DNA from: Pseudomonas sp. GM79
GTDB lineage: Bacteria; Pseudomonadota; Gammaproteobacteria; Pseudomonadales; Pseudomonadaceae
NCBI RefSeq assembly: GCF_000282495.1
Contig: NZ_AKJE01000023.1
Span: forward strand, 42,541 to 106,540
DNA length: 64,000 nucleotides
Direction: 5' to 3'
The first letter of the stretch is position 1; each line of letters starts with the position of its first letter. The position numbers and the translations under genes were made by a program. The notes beneath the pieces were generated by a model. It searched no databases and was not told the DNA's origin. It saw only the letters and a program-made list of their open reading frames with translations. Of this stretch, positions 22,385-36,885 are shown in pieces.

Positions 22385-22831
22385 CTAAAGAGAAGGGCGG
22401 ATCAGCTCGAGGCTGAAGTGTTTACCGTCCAGATAATCATCGATACAGCGGATGATCAGCTCACTGCGCCAGTTTGCGCGCTGTTGCAGCAGTTCGTCAC
22501 GCGTCAGCCATTTTGCACCGACGATACCGTCGTCCAGCTGATAATCCGAGTGGTGTTTGAGCGGTTTTGCGGTGAAGCAGACCCGCTGGTAAGTCACGCC
22601 ATTGCTCGGGGCGGTGTAGAGATAAATACCCACCACGCCTGTCGGCTCGACGTCCCAGCCGGTTTCCTCGAGGGTTTCACGCACGGCGGCCTCGATCAGG
22701 GTTTCGTCCGGGTCCAGATGGCCGGCCGGTTGGTTGAGTACCGTTTGTCCGTGCTTGAGTTCTTCGACCATCAGGAAGCGACCGTTGTCTTCGACGATGG
22801 TGGCGACGGTGATGTGGGGTAGCCAGTCCAT
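22385..22831 (-). CDS. nudJ: Nudix hydrolase, NudJ/YmfB type phosphatase
   Basis: 148 aa. A perfect Nudix box runs from G37 to W59 (GHLDPDETLIEAAV then RETLEETGW), with E43, R51, E52, E55 and E56 in place. E. coli NudJ hydrolyses nucleoside tri- and diphosphates and HMP-PP. It is first in the nudJ-mnmA-hflD-purB cluster, 59 bp before mnmA, so its upstream gap probably carries the cluster promoter. Confidence 0.92.
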   Translation of the reverse strand: MDWLPHITVATIVEDNGRFLMVEELKHGQTVLNQPAGHLDPDETLIEAAVRETLEETGWDVEPTGVVGIYLYTAPSNGVTYQRVCFTAKPLKHHSDYQLDDGIVGAKWLTRDELLQQRANWRSELIIRCIDDYLDGKHFSLELIRPSL

Positions 22832-22870
22832 AAGACTTCCTTGATTTTTGAATAGTGAAACGCGGCCCCT

Positions 22871-22959
22871 GTGGGGGCGGGCTTGCTCGCGAAAGCGGTG
22901 GGTCAGTCAATAAAGATGTTGAATGATAAACCGCATTCGCGAGCAAGCCCGCTCCCACA
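22871..22959. repeat. REP pair, family GGGAGCGGGCTTGCTCGC
   Basis: Facing REP copies (first one with GGGGGCGGG) around a spacer of about 40 bases. It lies upstream of nudJ and downstream of the idh terminator. Confidence 0.9.
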
Positions 22960-23003
22960 TTGGTCCAGTGTTCACATTGGAAGCGTGTAAAAGTCAGAAA
23001 CAG

Positions 23004-23028
23004 AAACCCCGGCGCGAGGCCGGGGTTT
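23004..23028 (-). terminator. Intrinsic terminator of idh
   Basis: AAACCCCGGC and GCCGGGGTTT pair around a five-base loop, 20 bp after the idh stop. Confidence 0.85.
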
Positions 23029-23047
23029 GTGATGTTCCCTTACAACC

Positions 23048-25766
<2,719 letters not shown>

Positions 25767-27023
25767 ATGGGATACAAGAAGATTCAGGTTCCAGCCGTCG
25801 GCGACAAAATCACCGTCAACGCAGACCATTCTCTCAATGTTCCTAACAACCCGATCATCCCCTTCATCGAAGGCGATGGTATTGGCGTTGATATCAGCCC
25901 GGTCATGATCAAGGTTGTCGATGCTGCTGTTAAGAAAGCTTACGGCGGCGAGCGCAAAATTTCCTGGATGGAAGTCTACGCCGGGGAGAAAGCGACTCAG
26001 GTTTACGATCAGGACACCTGGCTGCCTCAGGAAACCCTGGACGCGGTCAAGGATTATGTAGTTTCCATCAAAGGCCCTCTGACCACCCCGGTCGGCGGTG
26101 GCATCCGTTCGCTGAACGTGGCCCTGCGTCAGCAACTCGACCTGTATGTGTGCCTGCGCCCAGTGCGCTGGTTCGAAGGCGTACCGAGCCCGGTCAAGAA
26201 GCCAGGCGATGTCGACATGACCATCTTCCGTGAAAACTCGGAAGACATTTATGCCGGTATCGAATGGAAAGCCGGCTCGCCGGAAGCGACCAAGGTCATC
26301 AAGTTCCTTAAAGAAGAAATGGGCGTCACCAAGATCCGTTTCGACGAAAACTGCGGTATCGGCGTCAAGCCGGTGTCCCTGGAAGGCACCAAGCGTCTGG
26401 CGCGCAAGGCCCTGCAGTATGTGGTCGACAACGACCGCGACTCGCTGACCATCGTGCACAAAGGCAACATCATGAAGTTCACCGAAGGTGCCTTCAAGGA
26501 ATGGGCCTACGAAGTGGCCGCTGAAGAATTCGGCGCGACCCTGCTCGACGGCGGTCCGTGGATGCAGTTCAAGAACCCGAAAACCGGCAAGAACGTCATC
26601 GTCAAGGACGCCATCGCCGACGCCATGCTCCAGCAGATCCTGCTGCGCCCGGCCGAATACGATGTCATCGCGACCCTGAACCTCAACGGCGACTACCTCT
26701 CCGACGCCCTGGCGGCCGAAGTGGGCGGTATCGGTATCGCGCCGGGTGCCAACCTGTCCGACACCGTGGCCATGTTCGAAGCCACCCACGGTACTGCGCC
26801 GAAGTACGCCGGCAAGGACCAGGTCAACCCGGGTTCGTTGATCCTGTCCGCTGAGATGATGCTGCGTCACATGGGCTGGACCGAAGCGGCCGACCTGATC
26901 ATCAAAGGCACCAACGGCGCGATTTCCGCGAAAACCGTGACCTATGACTTCGAACGTCTGATGGAGGGCGCGAAACTGCTGTCGTCTTCCGCGTTTGGTG
27001 ATGCGTTGATCTCGCACATGTAA
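25767..27023 (+). CDS. icd: Isocitrate dehydrogenase (NADP+), dimeric Icd type
   Basis: 418 aa homodimeric enzyme of the TCA cycle. The substrate loop [13 protein letters not shown] contains S115, the counterpart of the serine phosphorylated by AceK in E. coli, so flux toward the glyoxylate shunt could be controlled here. [14 protein letters not shown] and the NADP site near HGTAPKYAG are intact. The ATG at 25767 follows GGAG by six bases; the 23 codons upstream in frame are not conserved. Confidence 0.97.
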   Translation: MGYKKIQVPAVGDKITVNADHSLNVPNNPIIPFIEGDGIGVDISPVMIKVVDAAVKKAYGGERKISWMEVYAGEKATQVYDQDTWLPQETLDAVKDYVVSIKGPLTTPVGGGIRSLNVALRQQLDLYVCLRPVRWFEGVPSPVKKPGDVDMTIFRENSEDIYAGIEWKAGSPEATKVIKFLKEEMGVTKIRFDENCGIGVKPVSLEGTKRLARKALQYVVDNDRDSLTIVHKGNIMKFTEGAFKEWAYEVAAEEFGATLLDGGPWMQFKNPKTGKNVIVKDAIADAMLQQILLRPAEYDVIATLNLNGDYLSDALAAEVGGIGIAPGANLSDTVAMFEATHGTAPKYAGKDQVNPGSLILSAEMMLRHMGWTEAADLIIKGTNGAISAKTVTYDFERLMEGAKLLSSSAFGDALISHM

Positions 27024-27033
27024 ACCAGCTGAC

Positions 27034-27063
27034 AAAAAAAACCGCCTTCGGGCGGTTTTTTTT
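27034..27063. terminator. Bidirectional terminator between icd and cspD
   Basis: A run of A, ACCGCCTTCGGGCGGT, and a run of T. It serves icd on the plus strand and cspD on the minus strand, whose stop codons face each other. Confidence 0.92.
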
Positions 27064-27084
27064 ATGACTGGATGACGAGCTGCG

Positions 27085-27366
27085 TCAGCTCGACACTGTT
27101 TCTTGCCGGGTGGCAGGGGTGCTCTGTTCGTTCGAGGGGGTGGCAGCCGCGATCTTTACTGCATGCAGCCCTTTGGGGCCCTGAATGATCTCAAAGCTAA
27201 CGATTTGTCCGGCCTTGAGGGTCTTGTATCCGTCCATCACAATGGCCGAATAGTGGGCGAAGAAATCGATTTCCTTTCCATCCTCGTCACGACCTACTGT
27301 GGCGTCGGTGTTAATGAAACCGAACCCCTTGGCATTGTTGAACCATTTCACCTTACCGACAGCCAT
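27085..27366 (-). CDS. cspD: Cold-shock domain protein CspD
   Basis: 93 aa single-strand nucleic-acid-binding protein; in E. coli CspD inhibits replication in stationary phase. RNP1 is KGFGFI and RNP2-like FFAHYSAI. The loop between them is longer than usual ([12 protein letters not shown]), and a Ser/Thr/Pro-rich tail of about 20 residues follows the domain. The ATG at 27366 follows GAGGG at good spacing; an ATG two codons earlier is too close to the SD. It is divergent from clpS, as in E. coli. Confidence 0.9.
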   Translation of the reverse strand: MAVGKVKWFNNAKGFGFINTDATVGRDEDGKEIDFFAHYSAIVMDGYKTLKAGQIVSFEIIQGPKGLHAVKIAAATPSNEQSTPATRQETVSS

Positions 27367-27590
27367 ACCCATATCCCTCTGCAACAGACTCCATCACTGG
27401 AGTATCATCCAGTTAATCCGCAGTCTAATCTTGCAAATAGATTGACTCCGCGGACCTTTTTTACCCACTGTGGGCTCTATTGTTTGTAACACCGATTTTC
27501 CGATAGTCAAGGTGACCGGGCAGTCGGAGTTGAAAACGTTCATAACCGCCCCCACCACTGTATTTGCACAACTGACGAACCTTTCTTTCC

Positions 27591-27953
27591 ATGCATGCAA
27601 TCAGCCAGATTCGACTAACATTCAATCAGGATCGCCCTGATTTACACGACGACGATTCCGCAGGCATTGCTGTTCAGGAGGCTAAGCCTGCTCTACAGGC
27701 GCCACCGATGTACAAGGTGGTTTTGTTCAACGATGACTACACACCGATGGATTTCGTCGTCGAAGTGCTCGAGGTGTTTTTTAACCTGAATCGCGAGCTG
27801 GCGACCAAGGTCATGCTGGCCGTCCACACAGAAGGACGGGCAGTATGTGGAGTGTTTACCCGCGACATCGCCGAGACCAAGGCCATGCAGGTCAACCAGT
27901 ACGCCAGGGAAAGCCAGCATCCGCTACTCTGTGAAATCGAGAAGGACGGTTAA
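27591..27953 (+). CDS. clpS: ATP-dependent protease adaptor ClpS
   Basis: 120 aa N-recognin that binds proteins with N-terminal Leu, Phe, Trp or Tyr and hands them to ClpAP. The conserved core starts [20 protein letters not shown] and includes the HTEG motif with the binding-pocket histidine. The first 35 residues are the flexible extension. It precedes clpA by 30 bp in one operon. Confidence 0.96.
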   Translation: MHAISQIRLTFNQDRPDLHDDDSAGIAVQEAKPALQAPPMYKVVLFNDDYTPMDFVVEVLEVFFNLNRELATKVMLAVHTEGRAVCGVFTRDIAETKAMQVNQYARESQHPLLCEIEKDG

Positions 27954-27983
27954 TCGCCGACCACTTGGGTATGAGGTGAAGCT

Positions 27984-30254
27984 ATGTTAAACCGCGAGCT
28001 CGAAGTCACCCTCAATCTTGCCTTCAAGGAGGCTCGTTCGAAGCGTCATGAATTCATGACCGTCGAACACCTGCTGTTGGCCCTATTGGATAATGAGGCT
28101 GCCGCTACCGTTTTGCGTGCCTGCGGCGCAAACCTCGACAAACTCAAGCATGATCTGCAGGAGTTCATCGACTCCACCACGCCATTGATCCCTCTTCATG
28201 ACGAGGATCGTGAAACCCAGCCAACCCTGGGCTTCCAGCGTGTATTGCAGCGTGCTGTCTTTCACGTACAGAGCTCGGGCAAACGCGAGGTGACTGGTGC
28301 TAACGTGCTGGTCGCAATCTTCAGTGAGCAAGAGAGTCAGGCAGTGTTTCTGCTGAAACAGCAGAGCGTTGCGCGCATCGATGTCGTCAACTACATCGCC
28401 CATGGCATTTCCAAAGTGCCAGGGCATGGCGATCACTCTGAAGGTGAACAAGATATGCAGGACGACGAGGGCGGTGAGTCTTCTTCTTCAGGCAATCCTC
28501 TGGATGCTTATGCCAGCAACCTCAACGAACTCGCGCGTCAGGGTCGTATCGATCCGTTGGTAGGCCGTGAGCTGGAAGTCGAGCGCGTCGCGCAGATCCT
28601 CGCGCGTCGTCGCAAAAACAACCCGCTGCTGGTGGGCGAGGCAGGCGTGGGTAAAACCGCGATTGCCGAAGGCCTGGCCAAACGCATTGTCGACAACCAG
28701 GTACCGGATCTGCTGGCCAACAGCGTGGTATATTCCCTCGATCTGGGGGCTTTGCTGGCCGGGACCAAATACCGCGGCGATTTCGAGAAGCGCTTCAAGG
28801 CGCTGCTCAATGAGCTGAAAAAACGTCCGCAGGCGATCCTGTTCATCGACGAGATCCACACCATCATTGGTGCGGGCGCTGCGTCCGGTGGCGTCATGGA
28901 TGCCTCGAACCTGCTCAAGCCATTGCTGTCTTCGGGCGATATTCGCTGCATCGGTTCGACCACGTTCCAGGAATTCCGCGGGATCTTCGAGAAGGACCGT
29001 GCCCTGGCTCGGCGCTTCCAGAAGGTCGATGTGTCGGAACCTTCGGTGGAAGACACCATTGGCATTCTGCGTGGCCTGAAAGGCCGTTTTGAAGCGCACC
29101 ACAACATCGAATACAGCGATGAAGCCCTGCGCGCCGCTGCTGAACTGGCCTCGCGTTACATCAATGACAGGCACATGCCGGACAAGGCCATCGACGTCAT
29201 CGACGAGGCGGGCGCCTATCAGCGTCTGCAACCGATCGAGAAACGCGTGAAACGTATCGAAGTGCCTCAGGTCGAGGACATCGTTGCGAAAATCGCGCGA
29301 ATTCCGCCAAAACACGTCACCAGTTCCGACAAAGAGCTGCTGCGTAACCTTGAGCGTGACCTGAAGCTCACGGTATTTGGCCAGGATGCGGCGATCGACT
29401 CGCTGTCGACTGCGATCAAACTGTCCCGTGCCGGCCTCAAGTCACCTGACAAGCCAGTCGGTTCGTTCCTGTTCGCAGGGCCGACCGGTGTCGGTAAAAC
29501 CGAGGCCGCGCGGCAATTGGCCAAGGCGTTGGGGGTCGAGCTGGTTCGCTTCGACATGTCCGAGTACATGGAGCGCCACACCGTATCGCGACTGATCGGT
29601 GCGCCTCCGGGCTATGTCGGATTCGATCAGGGCGGTCTGCTGACCGAAGCTATCACCAAGCAGCCTCACTGCGTGCTGTTGCTCGATGAAATCGAGAAGG
29701 CGCATCCGGAAGTCTTTAACCTGCTGTTGCAGGTCATGGACCACGGGACGCTGACCGATAACAACGGGCGCAAGGCGGACTTCCGTAACGTGATCGTTAT
29801 CATGACGACCAACGCCGGTGCCGAAACTGCAGCGCGTGCTTCGATCGGTTTCACCTATCAGGACCACTCGTCCGATGCGATGGAAGTGATCAAGAAGAGC
29901 TTCACGCCGGAATTCCGTAACCGTCTGGACACCATTATCCAGTTTGGTCGCCTCAGTCATGAGGTCATCAAAAGCGTGGTGGACAAGTTCCTTACCGAAC
30001 TTCAGGCGCAGCTGGAAGACAAGCGCGTGCAGCTGGAAGTGACGGACGCAGCGCGCGGCTGGCTGGCAGCGAGTGGCTACGACACGGCAATGGGCGCTCG
30101 TCCAATGGCGCGTTTGATCCAGGACAAGATCAAGCGTCCACTGGCCGAAGAGATCCTCTTTGGCGAACTGGCCGACCATGGTGGTGTGGTACACATCGAC
30201 CTCAAGGATGGCGAGCTGACCTTCGAGTTCGAGACCACCGCTGAAATGGCCTGA
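27984..30254 (+). CDS. clpA: ATP-dependent Clp protease ATPase subunit ClpA
   Basis: 756 aa AAA+ unfoldase that partners ClpP. The N domain (1-150) docks ClpS. The D1 Walker A is GEAGVGKT (218-225) with the Walker B box LFIDEIHT. The D2 Walker A is GPTGVGKTE near 500 with LLLDEIEKAHPEV. A low-complexity acidic linker (EQDMQDDEGGESSSSG) separates the N domain and D1. clpP itself is not in the window. Confidence 0.97.
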   Translation: MLNRELEVTLNLAFKEARSKRHEFMTVEHLLLALLDNEAAATVLRACGANLDKLKHDLQEFIDSTTPLIPLHDEDRETQPTLGFQRVLQRAVFHVQSSGKREVTGANVLVAIFSEQESQAVFLLKQQSVARIDVVNYIAHGISKVPGHGDHSEGEQDMQDDEGGESSSSGNPLDAYASNLNELARQGRIDPLVGRELEVERVAQILARRRKNNPLLVGEAGVGKTAIAEGLAKRIVDNQVPDLLANSVVYSLDLGALLAGTKYRGDFEKRFKALLNELKKRPQAILFIDEIHTIIGAGAASGGVMDASNLLKPLLSSGDIRCIGSTTFQEFRGIFEKDRALARRFQKVDVSEPSVEDTIGILRGLKGRFEAHHNIEYSDEALRAAAELASRYINDRHMPDKAIDVIDEAGAYQRLQPIEKRVKRIEVPQVEDIVAKIARIPPKHVTSSDKELLRNLERDLKLTVFGQDAAIDSLSTAIKLSRAGLKSPDKPVGSFLFAGPTGVGKTEAARQLAKALGVELVRFDMSEYMERHTVSRLIGAPPGYVGFDQGGLLTEAITKQPHCVLLLDEIEKAHPEVFNLLLQVMDHGTLTDNNGRKADFRNVIVIMTTNAGAETAARASIGFTYQDHSSDAMEVIKKSFTPEFRNRLDTIIQFGRLSHEVIKSVVDKFLTELQAQLEDKRVQLEVTDAARGWLAASGYDTAMGARPMARLIQDKIKRPLAEEILFGELADHGGVVHIDLKDGELTFEFETTAEMA

Positions 30255-30275
30255 CGTTAAATCGCAACAAAGCAG

Positions 30276-30299
30276 AAAGGCGCCGATTGGCGCCTTTTT
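30276..30299 (+). terminator. Intrinsic terminator of clpSA
   Basis: AAAGGCGCC and GGCGCCTTTTT pair around a short loop, 22 bp after clpA. Confidence 0.92.
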
Positions 30300-30326
30300 G
30301 CTGTCTCGAGAAATACATAAGTCCCC

Positions 30327-30416
30327 TGTGGGAGCGGGCTTGCTCGCGAAGGCGGTGGGTCAGTTTGCATCAATGTTGAATGTGAAACTGCATTCGCGAG
30401 CAAGCCCGCTCCCACA
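30327..30416. repeat. REP pair, family GGGAGCGGGCTTGCTCGC
   Basis: Facing copies around about 40 bases, in the gap between two convergent terminators (clpA and infA). Confidence 0.92.
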
Positions 30417-30451
30417 TTGGATTTAGGGTGGTTGTTAAATCGCAGGCAAAC

Positions 30452-30480
30452 AAAAACGCCCGGCATAGCCGGGCGTTTTG
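30452..30480 (-). terminator. Intrinsic terminator of infA
   Basis: AAAAACGCCCGGC and GCCGGGCGTTTT pair around a four-base loop, 12 bp after the infA stop; the A/T runs make it usable on both strands. Confidence 0.9.
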
Positions 30481-30491
30481 TATTGACTTGA

Positions 30492-30710
30492 TTAGCGAGC
30501 GCGGTAGGTGATGCGCCCTTTGCTCAAGTCATAGGGCGTCAGCTCGACGCGCACTTTGTCGCCGGTAAGAATACGGATGTAGTTCTTGCGCATCTTGCCG
30601 GAGATATGCGCGGTTACGACGTGCCCATTTTCCAACTCCACACGAAACATGGTGTTGGGCAGGGTGTCGACGACAGTGCCTTCCATTTCGAAGCTGTCTT
30701 CTTTCGACAT
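30492..30710 (-). CDS. infA: Translation initiation factor IF-1
   Basis: 72 aa OB-fold protein that occupies the ribosomal A site during initiation. [19 protein letters not shown] and the C-terminal [16 protein letters not shown] are near-universal. The ATG at 30710 gives the normal length; the longer open frame upstream is not conserved. It faces clpA, as in E. coli. Confidence 0.97.
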
Positions 30711-30809
30711 GCAGTAAAGCCCTCGGTGTCCAATGAATGGCCCGGTGCAACTGCGCCAGGCAAAAGCGGCGTGCATTGTGCCCGAAAAATGGGGTTTAAG
30801 CCAAGGGGT

Positions 30810-30971
30810 TAGTGTCCTGTCTCACAAATACGTTCCTCTTTTGGCGAGTGGCTGTTGTCGTCAGGCAAGGCGCCGCGACGAGTCATAGCCCGCTATGGCA
30901 AGGAGCGGCAACGCAGCATGATGACAACAGACGCCGTCAAAAAGGAACAGTATTTGCGAGACAGGGCACTA
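30810..30971. mobile_element. MITE-like palindromic element flanked by TA
   Basis: An imperfect palindrome of about 158-160 bp centred at 30890/30891 (CATAGCC-CGCTATG). The outer arms GTGTCCTGTCTC and GAGACAGGGCAC are 12 bp with one mismatch, and complementarity extends inward nearly to the centre. A TA dinucleotide lies on each side (30810-30811, 30970-30971), as after insertion of IS630/Tc1-mariner-type elements. It encodes no transposase. The right TA is part of the bpt stop codon. Called a MITE by structure only; no family was identified. Confidence 0.7.
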
Positions 30972-31676
30972 GCTCAGGATGACCCAACGTTGATTAATCA
31001 GCAGTTCGATAGGGCGATATTGGGTCTTGTAGCTCATTTTTTTGCAGTTTTTGATCCAGTAGCCGAGATAGACCGCTTCCAGCCCCAGGCGTCGGGCTTC
31101 GCCGATTTGCCAGAGAATCGCGTAACGCCCCAGGCTGCGACGCTCCTCGCCGGGCTCGTAGAAGGTGTAGACCGCCGACAAACCGTTGGGCAGCAAGTCA
31201 GTGACGGCCACTGCCAGCAGTCGGCCTTCGAGACGGAATTCGTAGAAGCGCGAGAACGGCAGGTCGCGCACCAGGAAGGTCGAAAACTGGTCGCGGCTCG
31301 GCGGATACATATCGCCATCGGCGTGACGTTGTTCGATGTAGCGCTGATAGAGGTCGAAATACTCTTCGCTGAACTTTGGTCTAGCCGGACGCACCTGTAA
31401 GTCGGCATTGCGTTTGACGATGCGTTTCTGCTGACGGTTGGGGGTAAATTGCGCCACAGGAATGCGCGCCGGTACGCACGCATTGCAATGCTGGCAATGG
31501 GGCCGGTAGAGATGATCGCCACTGCGACGAAAACCCATTTCCGACAGGTCTGCATAGACATGCACATCCATGGGCTGGCTAGGGTCGAGGAACAGCGTGG
31601 TGGCCTGCTCCTCGGGCAGATAACTGCAAGAGTGGGGCTGAGTGGCATAGAACTTCAAACGCGCCAACTCGGTCAT
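30969..31676 (-). CDS. bpt: Aspartate/glutamate leucyltransferase (Bpt; ATE1-like)
   Basis: 235 aa. Transfers Leu from tRNA-Leu to N-terminal Asp or Glu, making ClpS/ClpAP substrates. ATE1-family marks: [16 protein letters not shown] near the N-terminus, [14 protein letters not shown], and the C-terminal [20 protein letters not shown]. The ATG at 31676 follows GAGGG; an upstream TTG is possible. The stop TAG is built across the border of the palindromic element, so the last residues WVILS are where the insertion stopped. Older annotations call it arginyltransferase (ate). Confidence 0.92.
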   Translation of the reverse strand: MTELARLKFYATQPHSCSYLPEEQATTLFLDPSQPMDVHVYADLSEMGFRRSGDHLYRPHCQHCNACVPARIPVAQFTPNRQQKRIVKRNADLQVRPARPKFSEEYFDLYQRYIEQRHADGDMYPPSRDQFSTFLVRDLPFSRFYEFRLEGRLLAVAVTDLLPNGLSAVYTFYEPGEERRSLGRYAILWQIGEARRLGLEAVYLGYWIKNCKKMSYKTQYRPIELLINQRWVILS

Positions 31677-31763
31677 GATCAACCCTCGGGATAAGCTTTT
31701 GATTAGGGGGCGCTCTCAATTCGTTTCCCCGCATTAAGTGTAAGCCACGCGCGCAAAAGTCGC

Positions 31764-32444
31764 TCAGCAAACCCAGTTGGCGCGGCCCGGTTGATCCAGG
31801 TGTCGTGCAAGGTAGCCAGCAAATTCGCGGCGAGGAATCGCTCGGGCACCCAAACTGTGCAGATGATCGGTAGGCATCTGGCAATCGATCAGCACAAAAC
31901 CTGAGTCTTTCAGGTGTCGCACCAAGGTGGCGAAGCCATATTTGGAGGCGTTGTCGGCGCGGCTGAACATCGACTCGCCGAAAAACAATTGCCCCATAGC
32001 CAGGCCGTAGAGCCCGCCGACCAGCACGCCATCGTCCCAGACCTCCACCGAGTGGGCATAGCCACGCCTGTGCAGTTCGACGTAGGCGTCCTGCATCTCT
32101 TGGGTGATCCAGGTGCCGTCAGCGTATTCGCGCGGTGCGGCGCAGGCGCGGATGACCGCGGCAAAATCCCGATCGAAGGTCACTTGGTAGCGCTGTTGGC
32201 GCAGCAGTTTGTTCAAGCTACGGGAGACATGCAGTTCGTCGGGAAACAGAACCGTGCGCGGATCTGGCGACCACCAGAGAATCGGCTGGCCCTCCGAGAA
32301 CCACGGAAAGCACCCGTGACGATAGGCTTGAATCAGGCGATCGGCGGACAGATCGCCGCCCGCAGCCAGCAGCCCATTGGGGTCGCGCATGGCTTTTTCC
32401 AGCGGCGGGAAGGTCAGGGTGTTGCGTTGTAACCAAGTCAGCAT
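31764..32444 (-). CDS. aat: Leucyl/phenylalanyl-tRNA--protein transferase
   Basis: 226 aa. Adds Leu or Phe to N-terminal Lys or Arg, producing N-degrons for ClpS/ClpAP. The family start [18 protein letters not shown] and the motifs [20 protein letters not shown] and [20 protein letters not shown] are intact. I chose the ATG at 32444. The frame is open 24 more codons to a TTG overlapping the trxB stop, but that part is Pro/Ser-rich and outside the usual family start. It follows trxB and precedes bpt. Confidence 0.93.
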   Translation of the reverse strand: MLTWLQRNTLTFPPLEKAMRDPNGLLAAGGDLSADRLIQAYRHGCFPWFSEGQPILWWSPDPRTVLFPDELHVSRSLNKLLRQQRYQVTFDRDFAAVIRACAAPREYADGTWITQEMQDAYVELHRRGYAHSVEVWDDGVLVGGLYGLAMGQLFFGESMFSRADNASKYGFATLVRHLKDSGFVLIDCQMPTDHLHSLGARAIPRREFAGYLARHLDQPGRANWVC

Positions 32445-32512
32445 GGCATCCGGGCTTGCAGAAGGGGAGGGCGGTAGCGGGCCGTTGAGCCCGCCTTGAA
32501 GGAGGTTAACCG

Positions 32513-33778
<1,266 letters not shown>

Positions 33779-36184
33779 TTGAAGAAATCCACCGCAGCAC
33801 CTAAAACAGTCGTCCCGCTCTGGCGCCAGCAATTGCACTACCGGCTCAAGGAAGGTGCATTGATCGCCATCGGCGCCTTGTGCCTGTTCCTGATGATGGC
33901 TTTGTTGACTTATGGCAAAGACGATCCGGGCTGGAGCCATAACAGCAAGATCGACGATGTGCAGAACTTCGGCGGGCCGGCCGGCTCTTACAGCGCCGAC
34001 ATCCTGTTCATGGTCCTGGGTTACTTCGCCTACATTTTCCCGTTGCTGCTGGCGATCAAGGCGTATCAGATCTTCCGCCAGCGCCATGAGCCGTGGCAGT
34101 GGAGCGGCTGGTTGTTCTCCTGGCGCCTGATCGGCCTGGTATTCCTGGTGCTGTCGGGTGCAGCGCTGGCCCACATCCATTTCCATGCGGCGACCGGTCT
34201 GCCGGCCGGCGCGGGCGGCGCTTTGGGTGAAAGCCTCGGCGATCTGGCCCGGAACGCGCTGAACATCCAGGGCAGCACGTTGTTGTTCATCGCGCTGTTC
34301 CTGTTCGGCCTGACGGTGTTCACCGACCTGTCGTGGTTCAAGGTGATGGACGTCACCGGCAAGATCACCCTTGATCTGTTCGAACTGTTTCAGGGCGCGG
34401 CCAATCGCTGGTGGGCGGCCCGTGTCGAACGCAAGCAACTGGTCGCCCAGCTGCGTGAAGTCGACGATCGCGTGCATGACGTGGTCGCGCCGACTGTCAC
34501 CGACAAGCGCGAGCAGGCCAAGGTCAAGGAGCGCCTGATCGAGCGTGAGCAAGCCCTGAGCAAGCACATGTCCGAGCGCGAGAAGCAGGTACCTCCGGTG
34601 ATTGCCCCGGCTCCGCCCAAACCGGCAGCTCCCAGCAAGCGCGTGGAAAAAGAGAAACAGGCGCCGTTGTTCGTCGACAGCGCCGTGGAAGGCACCTTGC
34701 CACCGATCTCGATTCTCGACCCGGCGGAAAAGAAACAACTCAATTATTCGCCCGAATCCCTGGCGGCCGTCGGCCACTTGCTGGAAATCAAGCTCAAGGA
34801 ATTCGGCGTCGAAGTTTCGGTGGATTCGATTCACCCGGGCCCGGTGATTACCCGTTACGAAATCCAGCCAGCGGCCGGCGTCAAAGTCAGCCGCATCTCC
34901 AACCTGGCGAAAGACCTGGCCCGTTCCCTGGCTGTGACCAGTGTGCGTGTCGTGGAAGTGATCCCGGGCAAGACCACGGTCGGTATCGAGATCCCTAACG
35001 AAGACCGGCAGATCGTGCGGTTCTCCGAGGTCTTGTCGACCCCCGAGTACGATAACTTCAAGTCCCCGGTCACCCTGGCCCTGGGTCATGACATCGGCGG
35101 CAAGCCGGTCATCACCGACCTGGCGAAAATGCCGCACTTGCTGGTGGCCGGTACGACCGGTTCCGGTAAGTCGGTGGGCGTGAACGCGATGATCCTGTCG
35201 ATTCTGTTCAAGTCTGGCCCGGAAGACGCCAAGCTGATCATGATTGACCCGAAAATGCTTGAGCTGTCGATCTACGAAGGCATTCCGCACCTGCTGTGCC
35301 CGGTGGTCACCGACATGAAGGACGCCGCCAACGCCTTGCGCTGGAGCGTCGCCGAGATGGAACGACGCTACAAGCTGATGGCGAAGATGGGCGTGCGTAA
35401 CCTCTCGGGCTTCAACGCCAAGGTCAAGGAAGCCCAGGACGCCGGCGAGCCGTTGAGCGATCCGCTGTACAAGCGCGAAAGCATCCACGACGAGGCACCC
35501 CTGCTGCAAAAACTGCCGACCATCGTCGTGGTCGTCGACGAATTCGCCGACATGATGATGATCGTCGGCAAGAAGGTTGAAGAGCTGATCGCCCGTATCG
35601 CCCAGAAGGCCCGTGCGGCGGGTATCCACTTGATTCTCGCGACCCAGCGTCCGTCGGTGGACGTGATCACCGGTCTGATCAAGGCGAACATTCCGACCCG
35701 AATGGCGTTCCAGGTATCGAGCAAGATCGATTCGCGGACCATCATCGACCAGGGCGGCGCCGAACAATTGCTGGGCCACGGTGATATGTTGTACATGCCG
35801 CCGGGCACCAGTCTGCCGATTCGTGTTCACGGCGCGTTCGTGTCCGATGACGAGGTTCACCGGGTGGTTGAAGCCTGGAAACTGCGCGGCGCGCCGGAAT
35901 ACAACGATGACATCCTCGCTGGTGTCGAAGAGCCCGGTAGCGGCTTTGAAAACGGCGGCGGTGGCGGTGACGATGATGCTGAAACCGATGCGCTCTACGA
36001 CGAAGCGGTGCAGTTCGTACTGGAAAGCCGGCGCGCGTCCATCTCCGCGGTTCAGCGCAAGCTGAAAATCGGCTACAACCGCGCGGCGCGCATGATCGAA
36101 GCCATGGAAATGGCCGGGGTCGTGACATCCATGAACACCAACGGTTCGCGTGAAGTCCTGGCCCCTGGCCCGGTGCGCGACTGA
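33779..36184 (+). CDS. ftsK: DNA translocase FtsK
   Basis: 801 aa divisome protein that pumps DNA and activates XerCD at dif. The N-terminus has about four membrane helices (residues 22-185), followed by a short linker and the motor. Walker A is [10 protein letters not shown] at 458-467, Walker B near [12 protein letters not shown], and the C-terminal gamma winged helix (about 735-795) reads [20 protein letters not shown]. The start is TTG at 33779 with AGGA eleven bases before; no better ATG is in frame. The linker is much shorter than in E. coli, as usual in Pseudomonas. Confidence 0.96.
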   Translation: MKKSTAAPKTVVPLWRQQLHYRLKEGALIAIGALCLFLMMALLTYGKDDPGWSHNSKIDDVQNFGGPAGSYSADILFMVLGYFAYIFPLLLAIKAYQIFRQRHEPWQWSGWLFSWRLIGLVFLVLSGAALAHIHFHAATGLPAGAGGALGESLGDLARNALNIQGSTLLFIALFLFGLTVFTDLSWFKVMDVTGKITLDLFELFQGAANRWWAARVERKQLVAQLREVDDRVHDVVAPTVTDKREQAKVKERLIEREQALSKHMSEREKQVPPVIAPAPPKPAAPSKRVEKEKQAPLFVDSAVEGTLPPISILDPAEKKQLNYSPESLAAVGHLLEIKLKEFGVEVSVDSIHPGPVITRYEIQPAAGVKVSRISNLAKDLARSLAVTSVRVVEVIPGKTTVGIEIPNEDRQIVRFSEVLSTPEYDNFKSPVTLALGHDIGGKPVITDLAKMPHLLVAGTTGSGKSVGVNAMILSILFKSGPEDAKLIMIDPKMLELSIYEGIPHLLCPVVTDMKDAANALRWSVAEMERRYKLMAKMGVRNLSGFNAKVKEAQDAGEPLSDPLYKRESIHDEAPLLQKLPTIVVVVDEFADMMMIVGKKVEELIARIAQKARAAGIHLILATQRPSVDVITGLIKANIPTRMAFQVSSKIDSRTIIDQGGAEQLLGHGDMLYMPPGTSLPIRVHGAFVSDDEVHRVVEAWKLRGAPEYNDDILAGVEEPGSGFENGGGGGDDDAETDALYDEAVQFVLESRRASISAVQRKLKIGYNRAARMIEAMEMAGVVTSMNTNGSREVLAPGPVRD

Positions 36185-36252
36185 TCCGGTTTTGAAAGGG
36201 GCGGTGTCTTGAGGCGCCGCCCGCACTCCCACGAATGTTTATGAGGATTCCC

Positions 36253-36876
36253 ATGCGTCTTATCCGCATGTTGCTGCTGCCGGTACTGGCTTTGACCACG
36301 CTCTCGGCCCACGCCGATGATAAGGACGTGGCGCGTCTGACTCAACTGCTGGAAAAATCCCAGACCCTGACCGCGCGTTTCTCCCAGCTGACTCTTGATG
36401 GCAGCGGCACCCAGTTGCAGGAAACCGCCGGTCAAATGTCCTTGCAGCGCCCGGGCCTGTTCTACTGGCACACCGATGCGCCGCAAGAGCAACTGATGGT
36501 GTCCGACGGCAAGAAGGTTTCCCTGTGGGACCCGGACCTGGAGCAGGTCACCATCAAGACCCTCGACCAGCGCCTGACCCAGACTCCGGCCCTGTTGTTG
36601 TCCGGTGACGTGTCCAAGATCAGCCAGAGCTTCGACATCAGCGCCAAAGAGGCTGGCGGCGTGATCGACTTCACCCTGAAGCCGAAAACCAAAGACACCC
36701 TGTTCGACAGCCTGCGTCTGTCGTTCCGCAACGGTCTGGTCAATGACATGCAACTGATTGATAGCGTCGGTCAGCGCACCAATATCCTGTTCACCGGCGT
36801 GAAGGCCAACGAGCCGATTCCGGCGTCCAAGTTCAAGTTCGACATCCCCAAGGGTGCCGACGTGATCCAGGAATAA
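36253..36876 (+). CDS. lolA: Outer-membrane lipoprotein carrier protein LolA
   Basis: 207 aa periplasmic chaperone that carries lipoproteins from LolCDE to LolB. Signal peptide with cleavage after about residue 21 (SAHADDKD). The typical stretches [18 protein letters not shown] and [19 protein letters not shown] are present. The ATG at 36253 follows GAGGA; two upstream in-frame ATGs lack an SD. It lies 68 bp after ftsK, the classic ftsK-lolA-rarA order. Confidence 0.95.
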   Translation: MRLIRMLLLPVLALTTLSAHADDKDVARLTQLLEKSQTLTARFSQLTLDGSGTQLQETAGQMSLQRPGLFYWHTDAPQEQLMVSDGKKVSLWDPDLEQVTIKTLDQRLTQTPALLLSGDVSKISQSFDISAKEAGGVIDFTLKPKTKDTLFDSLRLSFRNGLVNDMQLIDSVGQRTNILFTGVKANEPIPASKFKFDIPKGADVIQE

Positions 36877-36885
36877 ATAGCAGAA

